Of a stretch of 33,157 bases of DNA, positions 15,917 to 23,912 are shown piece after piece. Position 1 is the first letter of the stretch; every line of letters starts with the position of its first letter. The stretch comes from Candidatus Nitrosocosmicus sp. (lineage in GTDB: Archaea; Thermoproteota; Nitrososphaeria; Nitrososphaerales; Nitrososphaeraceae). Location of the stretch: positions 1 through 33,157 of the forward strand of contig QCWC01000002.1 of assembly GCA_013114705.1 (NCBI GenBank). The letters are read 5' to 3'. The translations under genes and the position numbers were made by a program. The notes under the pieces were generated by a model. That model did not search any database, was not told the DNA's origin, and saw only the letters and a program-made list of their open reading frames with translations.

Positions 15917-16147
15917 ATGAAATTACCGCGTTTACCTCGAGAAGCAAGAAGGACGAGAAAACCTCTTCAAGACAACTGGGTCAAATATCCAACCAAGACT
16001 TTTTGGATCCAGTGTACATACCAAAAATGCAATTACTATTGGCGTTATTCTGGCGGGAAAAATTGGGCCGAATGTCCTATCTGCCACTCAATAAGCAAAG
16101 TATCCATTGCAAGAAAATGTTTCAAGTTTAATAATCCAGAGTTATGA
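15917..16147 (+). CDS. Small zinc-ribbon protein
   Basis: A 76-residue protein with a basic N-terminus (LPREARRTRKPLQDNW) and one zinc ribbon formed by C33-x4-C38 and C53-P-I-C56. Aromatic residues cluster between the knuckles (NYYWRY), as in nucleic-acid-binding ribbons. It lies 84 bp after rad50 on the same strand and could be co-transcribed with the repair genes. The function is unknown; RNA or DNA binding is inferred from the ribbon and the basic tail. Confidence 0.75.
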   Translation: MKLPRLPREARRTRKPLQDNWVKYPTKTFWIQCTYQKCNYYWRYSGGKNWAECPICHSISKVSIARKCFKFNNPEL

Positions 16148-16208
16148 CCATAATAAAAAATGCAAATTAAAAAAACCTATTTGTTCACTGATTCATTTAT
16201 CAACGATT

Positions 16209-16502
16209 CTATTCATTAACAAAGTAAGAGTTTTCATCTTCCGCAATTAACAATTGGATGTTGTCTCCTGTTTGCCTTTGATTCAAATCTTTATCAGAAG
16301 GATTGTTATTTACAGATAATTTTCCTGACTTAACATAAATTATTAGTGTTTTTTTCTGTCCGAAATTTCTTGGTATCGTCTGCAAAAAGAAATTCAAGGT
16401 ATAAATGTCTTCAAAAGTTTCACTTGCTAGTTCTTTAAGACAGTCATCATAAAGTTTAAGGTTTGTAAGCTTTCCGGAATTAGAAATCTTGACAATATTC
16501 AT
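16209..16502 (-). CDS. Hypothetical protein downstream of herA
   Basis: A 97-residue protein of alpha/beta character (MNIVKISNSGKLTNLKLYDD, TLIIYVKSGKLSV, NIQLLIAEDENSYFVNE). It starts 54 bp after the herA stop on the same strand, so the two are probably co-transcribed. No motif is recognised. It occupies the position beside herA where many archaea have nurA, but it is far too short and lacks the NurA RNase H-like acidic residues that I would expect. It could be a small partner of HerA. Confidence 0.6.
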   Translation of the reverse strand: MNIVKISNSGKLTNLKLYDDCLKELASETFEDIYTLNFFLQTIPRNFGQKKTLIIYVKSGKLSVNNNPSDKDLNQRQTGDNIQLLIAEDENSYFVNE

Positions 16503-16556
16503 TATCTTGAAAATGAATACTATTGTTACTAATTTATGCTTTTTTAAGAGCGCTAG

Positions 16557-18173
16557 TTACTCTATGTATTCTTCTTCAATATAGTTTTCTCTAATAAACA
16601 ATCGACTATCTTCAACTGACAACTTCTTTTTCTCTTTTGTATTTTTCCATTCATTGACTGGTTCGGGATCTTTACCCATCATCCTTTCTAATATTTCATC
16701 TATCTTTATAAAAGAAGGCAGGTTTACCCATTGTCCTACTAGTAATGCTTCTCCGGGGTTTAGTGAAGGTAACTGTTCAATTATCTTACCATTTATTGAC
16801 TCACTAGATGATTCAATTTGGGATTGATCCTCTTGTTGAACTAATTTCATTATTGCTAGTGAACCCATTTGACTCAATACATTTGGGTCCAAGGTTCTTG
16901 GTCTCTGAGATACAATTATCAAACCAACCCCAAATTTTCTGCCTTCTCTTGCAACCTTTGAGGCGATATATTTAGTATCAGTACTCTCATTCTTAGGCAT
17001 AAAGACATGAGCTTCTTCTACAACGACTATGACTGGACTATGGAACAATATTTGATTTTTGTTTTGATAATTAGTTTTTAGACTTTGACCCTTTGCCAAC
17101 TTTCTATGGTACAATATAGATTCAAGATAAAACGCTATGGCAACATTTGCCTGCTTCTCAGTAAACTCTATCAAATTTATTATATTAATACAGCCTTCTC
17201 TAATTTGAGACACAGGGTCTAACGCATCTGGAATCAGTATATTGTCGAATCTTCGCCTGGCTTCCTTGATTTTATCGATAACTCTATCCGCTGAACTTGC
17301 GAATCTTTTTTCCTTAGATCCTATCCCTGTGATATTTTTTTCCAATTCCTCCCAAAAACCATCTCCTGTTCTTGTTTTCAATTCATCATTCTCAAATGCC
17401 TTTAAGAGGATAGTATTTTGAATGTCTGCATTTTCTCTTATTTCTATCACTTCGGCAAACTTATCTGACGTCAATAACCTGGGATTTATTCGGGCTTGCA
17501 TAAAGTTAATGTTCTCACCTTTTAGAAATCGATATTCATCATGATAATCAAAAATTACCATTGTGCCTGGAATTTTCGCGATAGATTTTGCAATCACACT
17601 GACTAAATTGCTCTTTCCCATACCTGTCATCGCCAAAATACCCAAATGCCTAGTTGTCATCTTGTTTGTATTGACCTTTACATTCACATTTGTGTTTCTT
17701 AGAAGAGTACCAATTTTTATCCATGATTCTTCCTCAGAGTCAAAGATATCTCTCAGATCTTCCCTTCTTGCCCTATACACTTCAGTGCCTGGGAGTGGAG
17801 GTATTTCTGGTAAAATGGATTTGGATCTTTTGAGCAATTCTTGTAAACCCAATATCTTAACGTTCACTTTAAAACTCTTATCTCTTTTGTTTATTTCAGC
17901 AACTATTTTGCTTTCCAATGCCTCTTCAAAATTGGAGATTTCGTCTAATGCATCACTTTTGATGAAGCAGGATTCGACCACTCCTAGAATACTCTTATTC
18001 TCCCGGTTGGCAATTGTAATATACTCTCCTAAACCAACAGGTTCCTTTCCTTCAAATGTTATGTAACCAGGTTTAGTAACGCCAATAACGACACCCAAAA
18101 GTTCTCCGTCTATTCTAGTTTGATTTAGGTCCAAATCACTCTCAGAATTTACTTCGCCAACTTCATCCATCAT
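16557..18173 (-). CDS. herA: HerA-type bipolar DNA translocase/helicase
   Basis: A 538-residue hexameric FtsK/HerA ATPase that in archaea works with NurA and Mre11-Rad50 in end resection. The N-terminal HAS-type barrel domain (about residues 20-120: ELLGVVIG, GYITFEG, LGEYITI) precedes the ATPase core with Walker A around 182-189 (MTGMGKSN), FDYHDEY after the next strand, Walker B VIVVVEEAH (381-389) and an Arg-rich AREGRKFG segment that may supply the arginine finger. SQRPRTLDP and GEALLVG follow. Length is normal. It is convergent with the mre11-rad50 unit and divergent from the inositol-phosphatase gene. Confidence 0.93.
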   Translation of the reverse strand: MMDEVGEVNSESDLDLNQTRIDGELLGVVIGVTKPGYITFEGKEPVGLGEYITIANRENKSILGVVESCFIKSDALDEISNFEEALESKIVAEINKRDKSFKVNVKILGLQELLKRSKSILPEIPPLPGTEVYRARREDLRDIFDSEEESWIKIGTLLRNTNVNVKVNTNKMTTRHLGILAMTGMGKSNLVSVIAKSIAKIPGTMVIFDYHDEYRFLKGENINFMQARINPRLLTSDKFAEVIEIRENADIQNTILLKAFENDELKTRTGDGFWEELEKNITGIGSKEKRFASSADRVIDKIKEARRRFDNILIPDALDPVSQIREGCINIINLIEFTEKQANVAIAFYLESILYHRKLAKGQSLKTNYQNKNQILFHSPVIVVVEEAHVFMPKNESTDTKYIASKVAREGRKFGVGLIIVSQRPRTLDPNVLSQMGSLAIMKLVQQEDQSQIESSSESINGKIIEQLPSLNPGEALLVGQWVNLPSFIKIDEILERMMGKDPEPVNEWKNTKEKKKLSVEDSRLFIRENYIEEEYIE

Positions 18174-18458
18174 CTATGATACGTTTGTATCGGGTATTTT
18201 TATTACTTGTTATCTAAAACTGGCTTGAGTTATCAAAATTAAGTCTGAATATATGATTAGGAAAATTCAGCTCAAAATCATTTGTAAGAAATAGATAAAT
18301 CTGAGCAAGGATCAGCTGGAATACCCTCTAAACAATGAAATCAATATTCGTGATTTCTTGACTTTTTATTATGTTTATCGCATAACGTGATTACACTCTA
18401 AGTGTATTCATTCCATAGTTTTTATGTGCTTATCAGATTAATATTGATGTGATTTGAT

Positions 18459-19262
18459 GTGTCAGTTTTGGATATATTAAAGGAATGTGCCATCAATGTT
18501 TATGATAATACAAAGGATGTAATAGGTACGCTTGAAGGAAAGAAAAAATTCGGCGTAGGTGCAGGTGGCGATGTTTCGACTAGAATTGATCTGATAGCTG
18601 AAAGATCAGTTTTTGACATCTTGAAAAAGAACGCCTTTGATCCAAATGTTGTTGGCGAGGAGTGTGGTTTAGTTGAGGGTAAAGATGCAGGCATAATAGT
18701 GATGGATGGAGTGGATGGAACAACCAATGCAAATTGTGGATTGCCTTTTTATTGTTGTTCTCTTGCTTATTCTCCAGATATGAATCTTACTTCAGTAACC
18801 GATTCAGTAGTATTTAGTCTAGTATCTGGTGATATCTTTTATGCATCCAAATCAAAGGGCTCTTTTATGAATGGAAAAAGACTTTCTACCATCAAAGATC
18901 CTTCACTAGCAATTGATGAAATGGTTATTGGCCTCAATATCTCTGGATTATCTAGGGAACATTTTAATTCGATATCTAACCTAGTTTCATCTATCAACCA
19001 CGTAAGACATTTAGGCGCCAACGCATTGGAATTATGTTATTTTGCACGTGGATCGATTGATGCATACATTGATGTCAGAGATAAGATCCGATCAATCGAT
19101 ATGGCGGCATGTTATCTGATAGCAAAGGAAGCCGGCGGGCTGATTTTCGATACTACGGGAAGAGAATTGAATTGTGGCCTTTCTGTGGATTCACGGATGT
19201 CGTTTATCGCAGTTGCAAATATTGAAATGTACAATTGGATCAAAAATTTGATAAGTGAATAA
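18459..19262 (+). CDS. Inositol monophosphatase/fructose-1,6-bisphosphatase family enzyme
   Basis: A 267-residue Mg-dependent, Li-sensitive-type sugar phosphatase. The metal-site motifs are all present: E67-E68-C-G, D83-G-V-D86-G-T-T-N (family form DPxDGTxN) and S-I-D214-M-A-A with EAGG soon after. Archaeal members act as inositol-1-phosphatase, fructose-1,6-bisphosphatase or both, so gluconeogenesis or inositol-lipid synthesis are the candidates. The GTG start at 18459 keeps a complete N-terminal helix. ATG at 18457 is in another frame. The TTTTTATG box near 18419-18426 precedes it. It diverges from herA with about 285 bp between them. Confidence 0.88.
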   Translation: MSVLDILKECAINVYDNTKDVIGTLEGKKKFGVGAGGDVSTRIDLIAERSVFDILKKNAFDPNVVGEECGLVEGKDAGIIVMDGVDGTTNANCGLPFYCCSLAYSPDMNLTSVTDSVVFSLVSGDIFYASKSKGSFMNGKRLSTIKDPSLAIDEMVIGLNISGLSREHFNSISNLVSSINHVRHLGANALELCYFARGSIDAYIDVRDKIRSIDMAACYLIAKEAGGLIFDTTGRELNCGLSVDSRMSFIAVANIEMYNWIKNLISE

Positions 19263-19467
19263 TCGTATTTTAATAATATCCTGATTACTTACATTGTCAA
19301 AAATTATAAGATTCAGGTGAGCATAACCATTTCTTTTGGTTAGAGTTGATTGTGGTTATAGAAGTAGAGTCCAATAACGATTAACGATCAATACTTTTCA
19401 AAAAATTTGGTATGGTTGGTGACGATTAGGTAAAAGAATTTAATAACGCCAACAAAGTATTAGTCTT

Positions 19468-19755
19468 GTGGATTTTTTTCATAAGAAATATTCATGTGAA
19501 ATAGATGGAGAAAAGTTTGCGTCAGAGGACGAATTAATGGAACACTATCGAACAATTCATCATAAGATGATATTAAAGTGTCACAAATGCGGAAAGCAAT
19601 TTATTCATGAGAAGGATCGGCTACATCATGTTCGCGAAGAACATGAGAAGGAAATGGATGCTAGAGTTCACAAAAGCGAGCACAAACATAAGGGAACGGG
19701 AAATCCTCAAGACCAAGTGGATTCAAATATGCGAAACTTCGGAGACAATTTCTAA
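19468..19755 (+). CDS. Two-finger C2H2-type zinc-finger protein
   Basis: A 95-residue protein starting at GTG. Finger 2 is canonical: C38-x2-C41-x12-H54-x4-H59. Finger 1 aligns on the same grid but has Asp13 in place of the second Cys (C10-x2-D13-x12-H26-x4-H31). A basic, His-rich tail (ARVHKSEHKHKGTG) follows. C2H2 fingers of this classical spacing are common in eukaryotes and recurrent as small proteins in Thaumarchaeota. DNA, RNA or protein binding is likely; the target is unknown. The gene stands alone and converges with the cobalamin-binding regulator. Confidence 0.8.
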   Translation: MDFFHKKYSCEIDGEKFASEDELMEHYRTIHHKMILKCHKCGKQFIHEKDRLHHVREEHEKEMDARVHKSEHKHKGTGNPQDQVDSNMRNFGDNF

Positions 19756-19827
19756 CACAATTAGCAGAATTTTTCTATCTGTTATTTTTATTTTAGTTTT
19801 ACCCCGTTATAGATCGTTTGATCATCC

Positions 19828-20727
19828 TTATTCGTACAACTTTTTGTTCTTCGGGTGATTTTTTAATACCAATTTTACCGTTTTGATGAGTGAATCTATA
19901 GTTGAATTGACAATTAAAGTAACATTTGGACCAGTGGATTCTAATCTTTTCCTTTCCTCATCACTACAATTATTTATAGCCAATCCACCAAGTAGGATCG
20001 GTGTTTGAAAACGAGAACTTAAACTATTTATTAATCTTAGTGCTGAACCAATATTGTCACGTAAGGTTACTGATACTAATACTAATTTTGGATTTGATTC
20101 TTTCATATGTACTATTACTGAATCGGTTGGAATAGAGGGAGAAATATTTAATACGTTAAAACCTTTTTCTAGCAACACAGATTCAATCATGTTACAAGCA
20201 ATATTATGAAGTTCTCCATCCGGAGTACATATTAGGATGCCCCCCAAATTATTACTGGCTTTTGTGGATCTAGTTAATTTATGGATAGCCATATTAGCCA
20301 TATTACTACAAACATGTTCCGTACCCACATCAATAGTGTTATTTTGCCATAAAATGCCAATTTCGTACAATATGGGCTTGAGAATATTTTCATAAAACAT
20401 GGATAAACTGCGGCTTTCTCGAAAGTCTTCAACTGCTCTTATAATGCTATCAATATTTCCTGACTTTAAACCGTCAAATACATTTTGTCTTAGTTCATTA
20501 AGTGTTTGTTCCGGGACTTTCTGCATTGTGGTAACAGCCGAAACTAATGACAATATTTTGGGATCATTTTTATATTCTGGTGGGATGTTCTCAATTCTCA
20601 AATCACATGATTTGCCCAAATATTTTATTGTTTGTTGGGTTGATATCTTTCTCTTCGAATCCCATTGGCTTTTTACTAAATAATAATAATCAAATCCTTT
20701 TACCTTTTTTACGCGGATGAATACCAT
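19828..20727 (-). CDS. Cobalamin-binding regulator resembling the CarH sensory half
   Basis: 299 residues. Residues 1-40 (VFIRVKKVKGFDYYYLVKS to TIKYLGK) look like the beta-hairpin N-terminus of IS1634-type transposases, not a MerR domain. About 70-150 is a four-helix cap with W127-x9-E137-H138, the CarH-type signature. About 160-290 is a B12-binding Rossmann fold with E172-L-H174-N-I-A (ExHxxG variant, Gly to Ala), S219-V-T-L and G247-G248. CarH-type proteins sense light through adenosylcobalamin. The residue after W127 is Gln128 where Thermus CarH has the His that caps cobalt after light, so the photochemistry may differ. Repeats in its promoter suggest autoregulation. A methyltransferase corrinoid role is less likely. 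Confidence 0.8.
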   Translation of the reverse strand: MVFIRVKKVKGFDYYYLVKSQWDSKRKISTQQTIKYLGKSCDLRIENIPPEYKNDPKILSLVSAVTTMQKVPEQTLNELRQNVFDGLKSGNIDSIIRAVEDFRESRSLSMFYENILKPILYEIGILWQNNTIDVGTEHVCSNMANMAIHKLTRSTKASNNLGGILICTPDGELHNIACNMIESVLLEKGFNVLNISPSIPTDSVIVHMKESNPKLVLVSVTLRDNIGSALRLINSLSSRFQTPILLGGLAINNCSDEERKRLESTGPNVTLIVNSTIDSLIKTVKLVLKNHPKNKKLYE

Positions 20728-20761
20728 GACAAAAAGAGTTATATACTGTTAGATATTAACA

Positions 20762-20797
20762 TAGTGCTAATTACTTAGGCTAGTGCTAACTTTATAA
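20762..20797 (-). promoter_or_regulatory. Promoter and direct-repeat operator of the cobalamin regulator
   Basis: TAGTGCTAA occurs exactly at 20762-20770 and again at 20781-20789, 19 bp apart (about two helical turns), in direct orientation. On the minus strand a TATA-like ACTTATAAAG (20789-20798) abuts the second repeat, so both repeats fall between TATA and the predicted RNA start. That position suits a repressor that blocks initiation. The regulator encoded just downstream is the natural candidate to bind here. Confidence 0.6.
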
Positions 20798-20966
20798 GTA
20801 ATGATATTTGTTAAATAGATAAGCAAGCATGACGCAAAACAAAATACTTGTAATTCATGATTAAAGCTACTATTATCTTCTCAATACCGGTTGCAAATAG
20901 TTGTAATAATAAGAGGACCTATTTAATACATGAAGTGAGTTTTCTCTCAAACTGGTAATTAAATAG

Positions 20967-22226
20967 TTAGGGATTTATTAACTTTCGATTGACAATGTAA
21001 TCCTTTACTGACTTTGTAACCACCGGAAGTATTCTAGGATCATTTATTTTTGGGATTATGTAGGTTTTCGATAGATGTTTGATATCAATTAGATCTGCTA
21101 TTGATTTTGACACTGCAATCAAAATATCTTCATCCAAGTTCTTTATCCTTAAATCCAATAACGCCCTAAATATCGCTGGAAACACAACTGCATTGTTTAT
21201 TTGGTTGGGGAAATCGGAACGACCAGTGCCTACTATTGCCGCTCCTGCTCTAACAGCTTCCAGCGGTAATATCTCCGGAGCTGGGTTGCTAAGTGCAAAT
21301 ATTATTGGATTCTTATTCATTGTTTTGATCATATTGGCATCTAGTAAGTTTCCTATCCCAGATGTTCCGATAAATACATCCGCTTCTTTAATGGCCGTTG
21401 TTATGTCTCCTTTTATTTTCCTCTTGTTTGAATTTAATGCTATTTCCTTCTTGAAGGGGTTTATCTTAGGAACAGGATATTGAGCCTTGTTAGATACACG
21501 TGGACTTGGATTATTATTATTGGTATCTCTTCCTTCATAAATAGCTCCTCTCTTGTCTAATACTATAATATCTTTGAATCTGGCCTTGTTTAAAATTTTA
21601 AATATTCCATATCCCGCCGAACCTGCTCCTGCTATAACCACATTGGTTTCCTCTATTCTTTTGTTTAATAGTCTCAATGCATTTAATAAAGCCGCCATAG
21701 TTATTACCGCCGTACCGTGTCTATCGTCATGAAAGACTGGTATTGACATTTCACGTTGGAGTATTTCAACAATTTCCAAAACTTTTGGTGATTCGATATC
21801 TTCTATGTTAATGGCTCCAAAGGATGGTTCTATAGATTTTACAAAACTAATAATTTCCTCCTTACCTCTGAGAGATATACATAAAGGAAATGCGTTGACG
21901 TTAGCCAAAGTCTTAAACAATACTGATTTGCCTTCCATTACTGGCAACGCACCTTCTGGACCAATGTTTCCCAATCCGAGAACTCTTGTTCCGTCACATA
22001 CGATAGCAATGGTGTTCCATTTAGATGTATACTCATAAGCCAAATTCCTGTCTTTACTTATCTCTTCGGAAACAAATGCTACACCTGGCGTGTAGATCGA
22101 ACTAAGTGTTCCTTTTCCATACTCTCCTTCAGTTTCAAAGATATTATCTGAAGAAATTCTGCTACTTATCTCGATTTTTCCTCTAAGGATTCGATGAAGG
22201 TTTAAAGCATCCTCTTTTAATGTCAA
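20967..22226 (-). CDS. Malic enzyme (malate oxidoreductase, decarboxylating)
   Basis: A 419-residue enzyme converting malate to pyruvate and CO2 with NAD(P)+. The malic N-terminal domain shows IYTPGVAFVSEEI, VCDGTRVLGLGNIGPEGALPVMEGK and NIEDIESPKV with FHDDRHGTAV. The NAD domain has VVIAGAGSAGYGIFKIL, then DVFIGTSG, ALSNPAPEI and AIVGTGRSDFPNQ. An Asn/Pro-rich stretch after the first Rossmann unit is a small insertion. The start is TTG at 22226; TTTATATGG (minus strand, 22250-22258) lies about 28 nt before it, consistent with a leaderless RNA. It probably links the C4-acid pool to pyruvate in a CO2-fixing archaeon. A PTA extension is absent. Confidence 0.92.
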   Translation of the reverse strand: MTLKEDALNLHRILRGKIEISSRISSDNIFETEGEYGKGTLSSIYTPGVAFVSEEISKDRNLAYEYTSKWNTIAIVCDGTRVLGLGNIGPEGALPVMEGKSVLFKTLANVNAFPLCISLRGKEEIISFVKSIEPSFGAINIEDIESPKVLEIVEILQREMSIPVFHDDRHGTAVITMAALLNALRLLNKRIEETNVVIAGAGSAGYGIFKILNKARFKDIIVLDKRGAIYEGRDTNNNNPSPRVSNKAQYPVPKINPFKKEIALNSNKRKIKGDITTAIKEADVFIGTSGIGNLLDANMIKTMNKNPIIFALSNPAPEILPLEAVRAGAAIVGTGRSDFPNQINNAVVFPAIFRALLDLRIKNLDEDILIAVSKSIADLIDIKHLSKTYIIPKINDPRILPVVTKSVKDYIVNRKLINP

Positions 22227-22346
22227 TAGGTCTTTATTTATATAGAATCCATATAAACAGATTATCCCACTGAATATGTTTACCTCTGAGAACTTTTCAG
22301 AAATTCTTCATAATGTTTCCAAAGAAGTAGGTGAATATATAAAAAA

Positions 22347-23258
22347 CTAATTTAGAAATGATGCGTTAACAATTACATTTCTTACCTCAGAAAGCCTTTT
22401 TCTTAATGTCATGATATTTATATTTGCAGCAGAGGCAATTCTGGCTTGCGATATTTTTTGTTTATGTTTTCTGCAAGTAATGTATAAAATGGCTGCAGCG
22501 ATGGAGAGTGAGTTCTTGCCTGAAAAAACATTTTCATTCTGTATTGCTAACAACAAGTCAATCGACTCTCTCGCAGTTCGCTCATTTATATTGGCCTCGT
22601 CAGCAATTTTCCTGATAAATATGGTAGGTTTAAACTGGACGTGGGTAATTTTTAATTCTCGCATTAATAACCTGTAACATCTGGCAGCAAATATTTCGTC
22701 TGCTTCAACTATTTGTGAAATTTCTGATAGGGTTCTTGGAATATTAACTTTCTTGCAAACCAAATAAACGCAAGCAACTATCATTTCCTTGATCGATCTA
22801 CCTTTAATTAGGCCCTTTTCAAGAGCTTTCTTGTAGGTTAATAGTGCTTCTTCAATACACACAGAAGTCAATGACAACTTGTCCTTGATTCTGTTAAGCA
22901 GATCAATAACTATCTTTAGATTTCTCTTCTTATTTGAACAACTTACAATTTTGTTGAGAAATTCAATCTTGTTATGTTCTTTTCTGTTAGAAAATCTTTT
23001 TGAACTGGTTGCATCGTAATCTGCAATAGATGTAGACATTCCCTTGTCATTCAAAATAATGGAGTGCGGTAGTACAGTGTTGGTGTCACTTCTGTATTTG
23101 TAAAAATCGGTGTTCAATTCCGCATCATAAATTCTGTCTTGAACAATAACTCCACAGGTCTTACATAGTTTTTCTCCTTTTTCATAATCATATATTATAG
23201 AATGCTGATGATCTGAAGAGACTTTCTCTAATTCGTTAAATAATAAAGTATTATACAT
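22347..23258 (-). CDS. tfb: TFB-family transcription initiation factor with degenerate zinc ribbon
   Basis: A 303-residue archaeal TFIIB homologue that bridges TBP and RNA polymerase. Two cyclin folds are clear: first about 110-195 (IEEALLTYKKALEKGLIKGRSIKEMIVACVYL), second about 205-300 (ERTARESIDLLLA, SIAAAILYITCRKHKQKISQARIASAANINIMTLRKRL). The N-terminal ribbon keeps only C32-K-T-C35-G; the first CxxC is missing, with H17-Q-H19 nearby. The B-reader/linker is also unusual and Asn/Ser-rich. This suggests a specialised paralogue. TATAAGTAA at 23281-23289 lies 26 nt before the ATG on the minus strand, so the gene is leaderless. It diverges from the RHH regulator. Confidence 0.9.
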   Translation of the reverse strand: MYNTLLFNELEKVSSDHQHSIIYDYEKGEKLCKTCGVIVQDRIYDAELNTDFYKYRSDTNTVLPHSIILNDKGMSTSIADYDATSSKRFSNRKEHNKIEFLNKIVSCSNKKRNLKIVIDLLNRIKDKLSLTSVCIEEALLTYKKALEKGLIKGRSIKEMIVACVYLVCKKVNIPRTLSEISQIVEADEIFAARCYRLLMRELKITHVQFKPTIFIRKIADEANINERTARESIDLLLAIQNENVFSGKNSLSIAAAILYITCRKHKQKISQARIASAANINIMTLRKRLSEVRNVIVNASFLN

Positions 23259-23302
23259 CGAAGTATGGTAGATGAGAGACTATAAGTAAAGGTTGTATAC
23301 TA

Positions 23303-23350
23303 TGTAACCTATGGTATAAATAAATTACAAAAGGTTACAGTTAGTTACAG
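23303..23350 (+). promoter_or_regulatory. TATA box flanked by repeated operator half-sites
   Basis: TGTAACCT (23303-23310) and AGGTTACA (23332-23339) form a perfect 8-bp inverted repeat around TATAAATA at 23315-23322. A further GTTACAG at 23344-23350 repeats the half-site at 23334-23340 exactly 10 bp downstream, one helical turn. The array covers the core promoter of the RHH gene at 23379 and lies about 45 bp from the TFB start on the other strand, so it may control both. Confidence 0.65.
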
Positions 23351-23378
23351 TTTTAAGCCATGATGTTATGAATACTAT

Positions 23379-23912
23379 ATGGCCCTTTCAAACTCAACAG
23401 TAAGATCATTTCGAATCGATAAAACCCTTTCAGAAACATTAAATTCTGAAGCTGAACGAATGGGCGTTTCAGTTAATGCCATGATTAATTCAGTCCTTAA
23501 ACAGTATGCCGAGTTTACAAGATTTCAATCCAAATTAGACCTCCTAGTAATTCACCGTGAAATATTAAGATCATTACTTAGAAGACTCGATGAATCTGAG
23601 TCATATGCCCTTGGTTTGGACATGGGGAAAGAAATACCTAATGATACAATTCTATTTTGGAAAAAAAATGTTTCTTTTGAATCAGTCTTGGAATATATTG
23701 AAAAAATAATATGTACATACGGTTATATCGGGACCTTTGACGAACTAGAGACGGATAAGCACAAGATTATTGTAATCCGACATAGACTAGGTGCGCAGGG
23801 TTCGCGATTTTTATTGGGATTCATGAAATCCCTCATAAAACAGACTCTTGATTTGGAACCAGAGATCGATGTAACCGACTATTCTGTCAAGATACAATTC
23901 GAGTTAAAATAA
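23379..23912 (+). CDS. Ribbon-helix-helix regulator with a C-terminal sensory-like domain
   Basis: 177 residues. The first 50 (STVRSFRIDKTLSETLNSEAERMGVSVNAMINSVLKQY) are a textbook RHH/CopG DNA-binding motif: strand VRSFRID, helix, G-V-S turn, helix. The rest (about 60-177) forms an alpha/beta domain ending in HKIIVIRHRLGAQGSRFLLGFMKSLIKQTL and a final strand; I do not know its ligand. The HxLGxxxSxFL pattern resembles small-molecule sensing domains of the V4R/HNOB type, but this is speculative. The operator-like array directly upstream suggests autoregulation. RHH dimers bind repeated half-sites one turn apart, matching the 10-bp spacing seen. Confidence 0.75.
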   Translation: MALSNSTVRSFRIDKTLSETLNSEAERMGVSVNAMINSVLKQYAEFTRFQSKLDLLVIHREILRSLLRRLDESESYALGLDMGKEIPNDTILFWKKNVSFESVLEYIEKIICTYGYIGTFDELETDKHKIIVIRHRLGAQGSRFLLGFMKSLIKQTLDLEPEIDVTDYSVKIQFELK

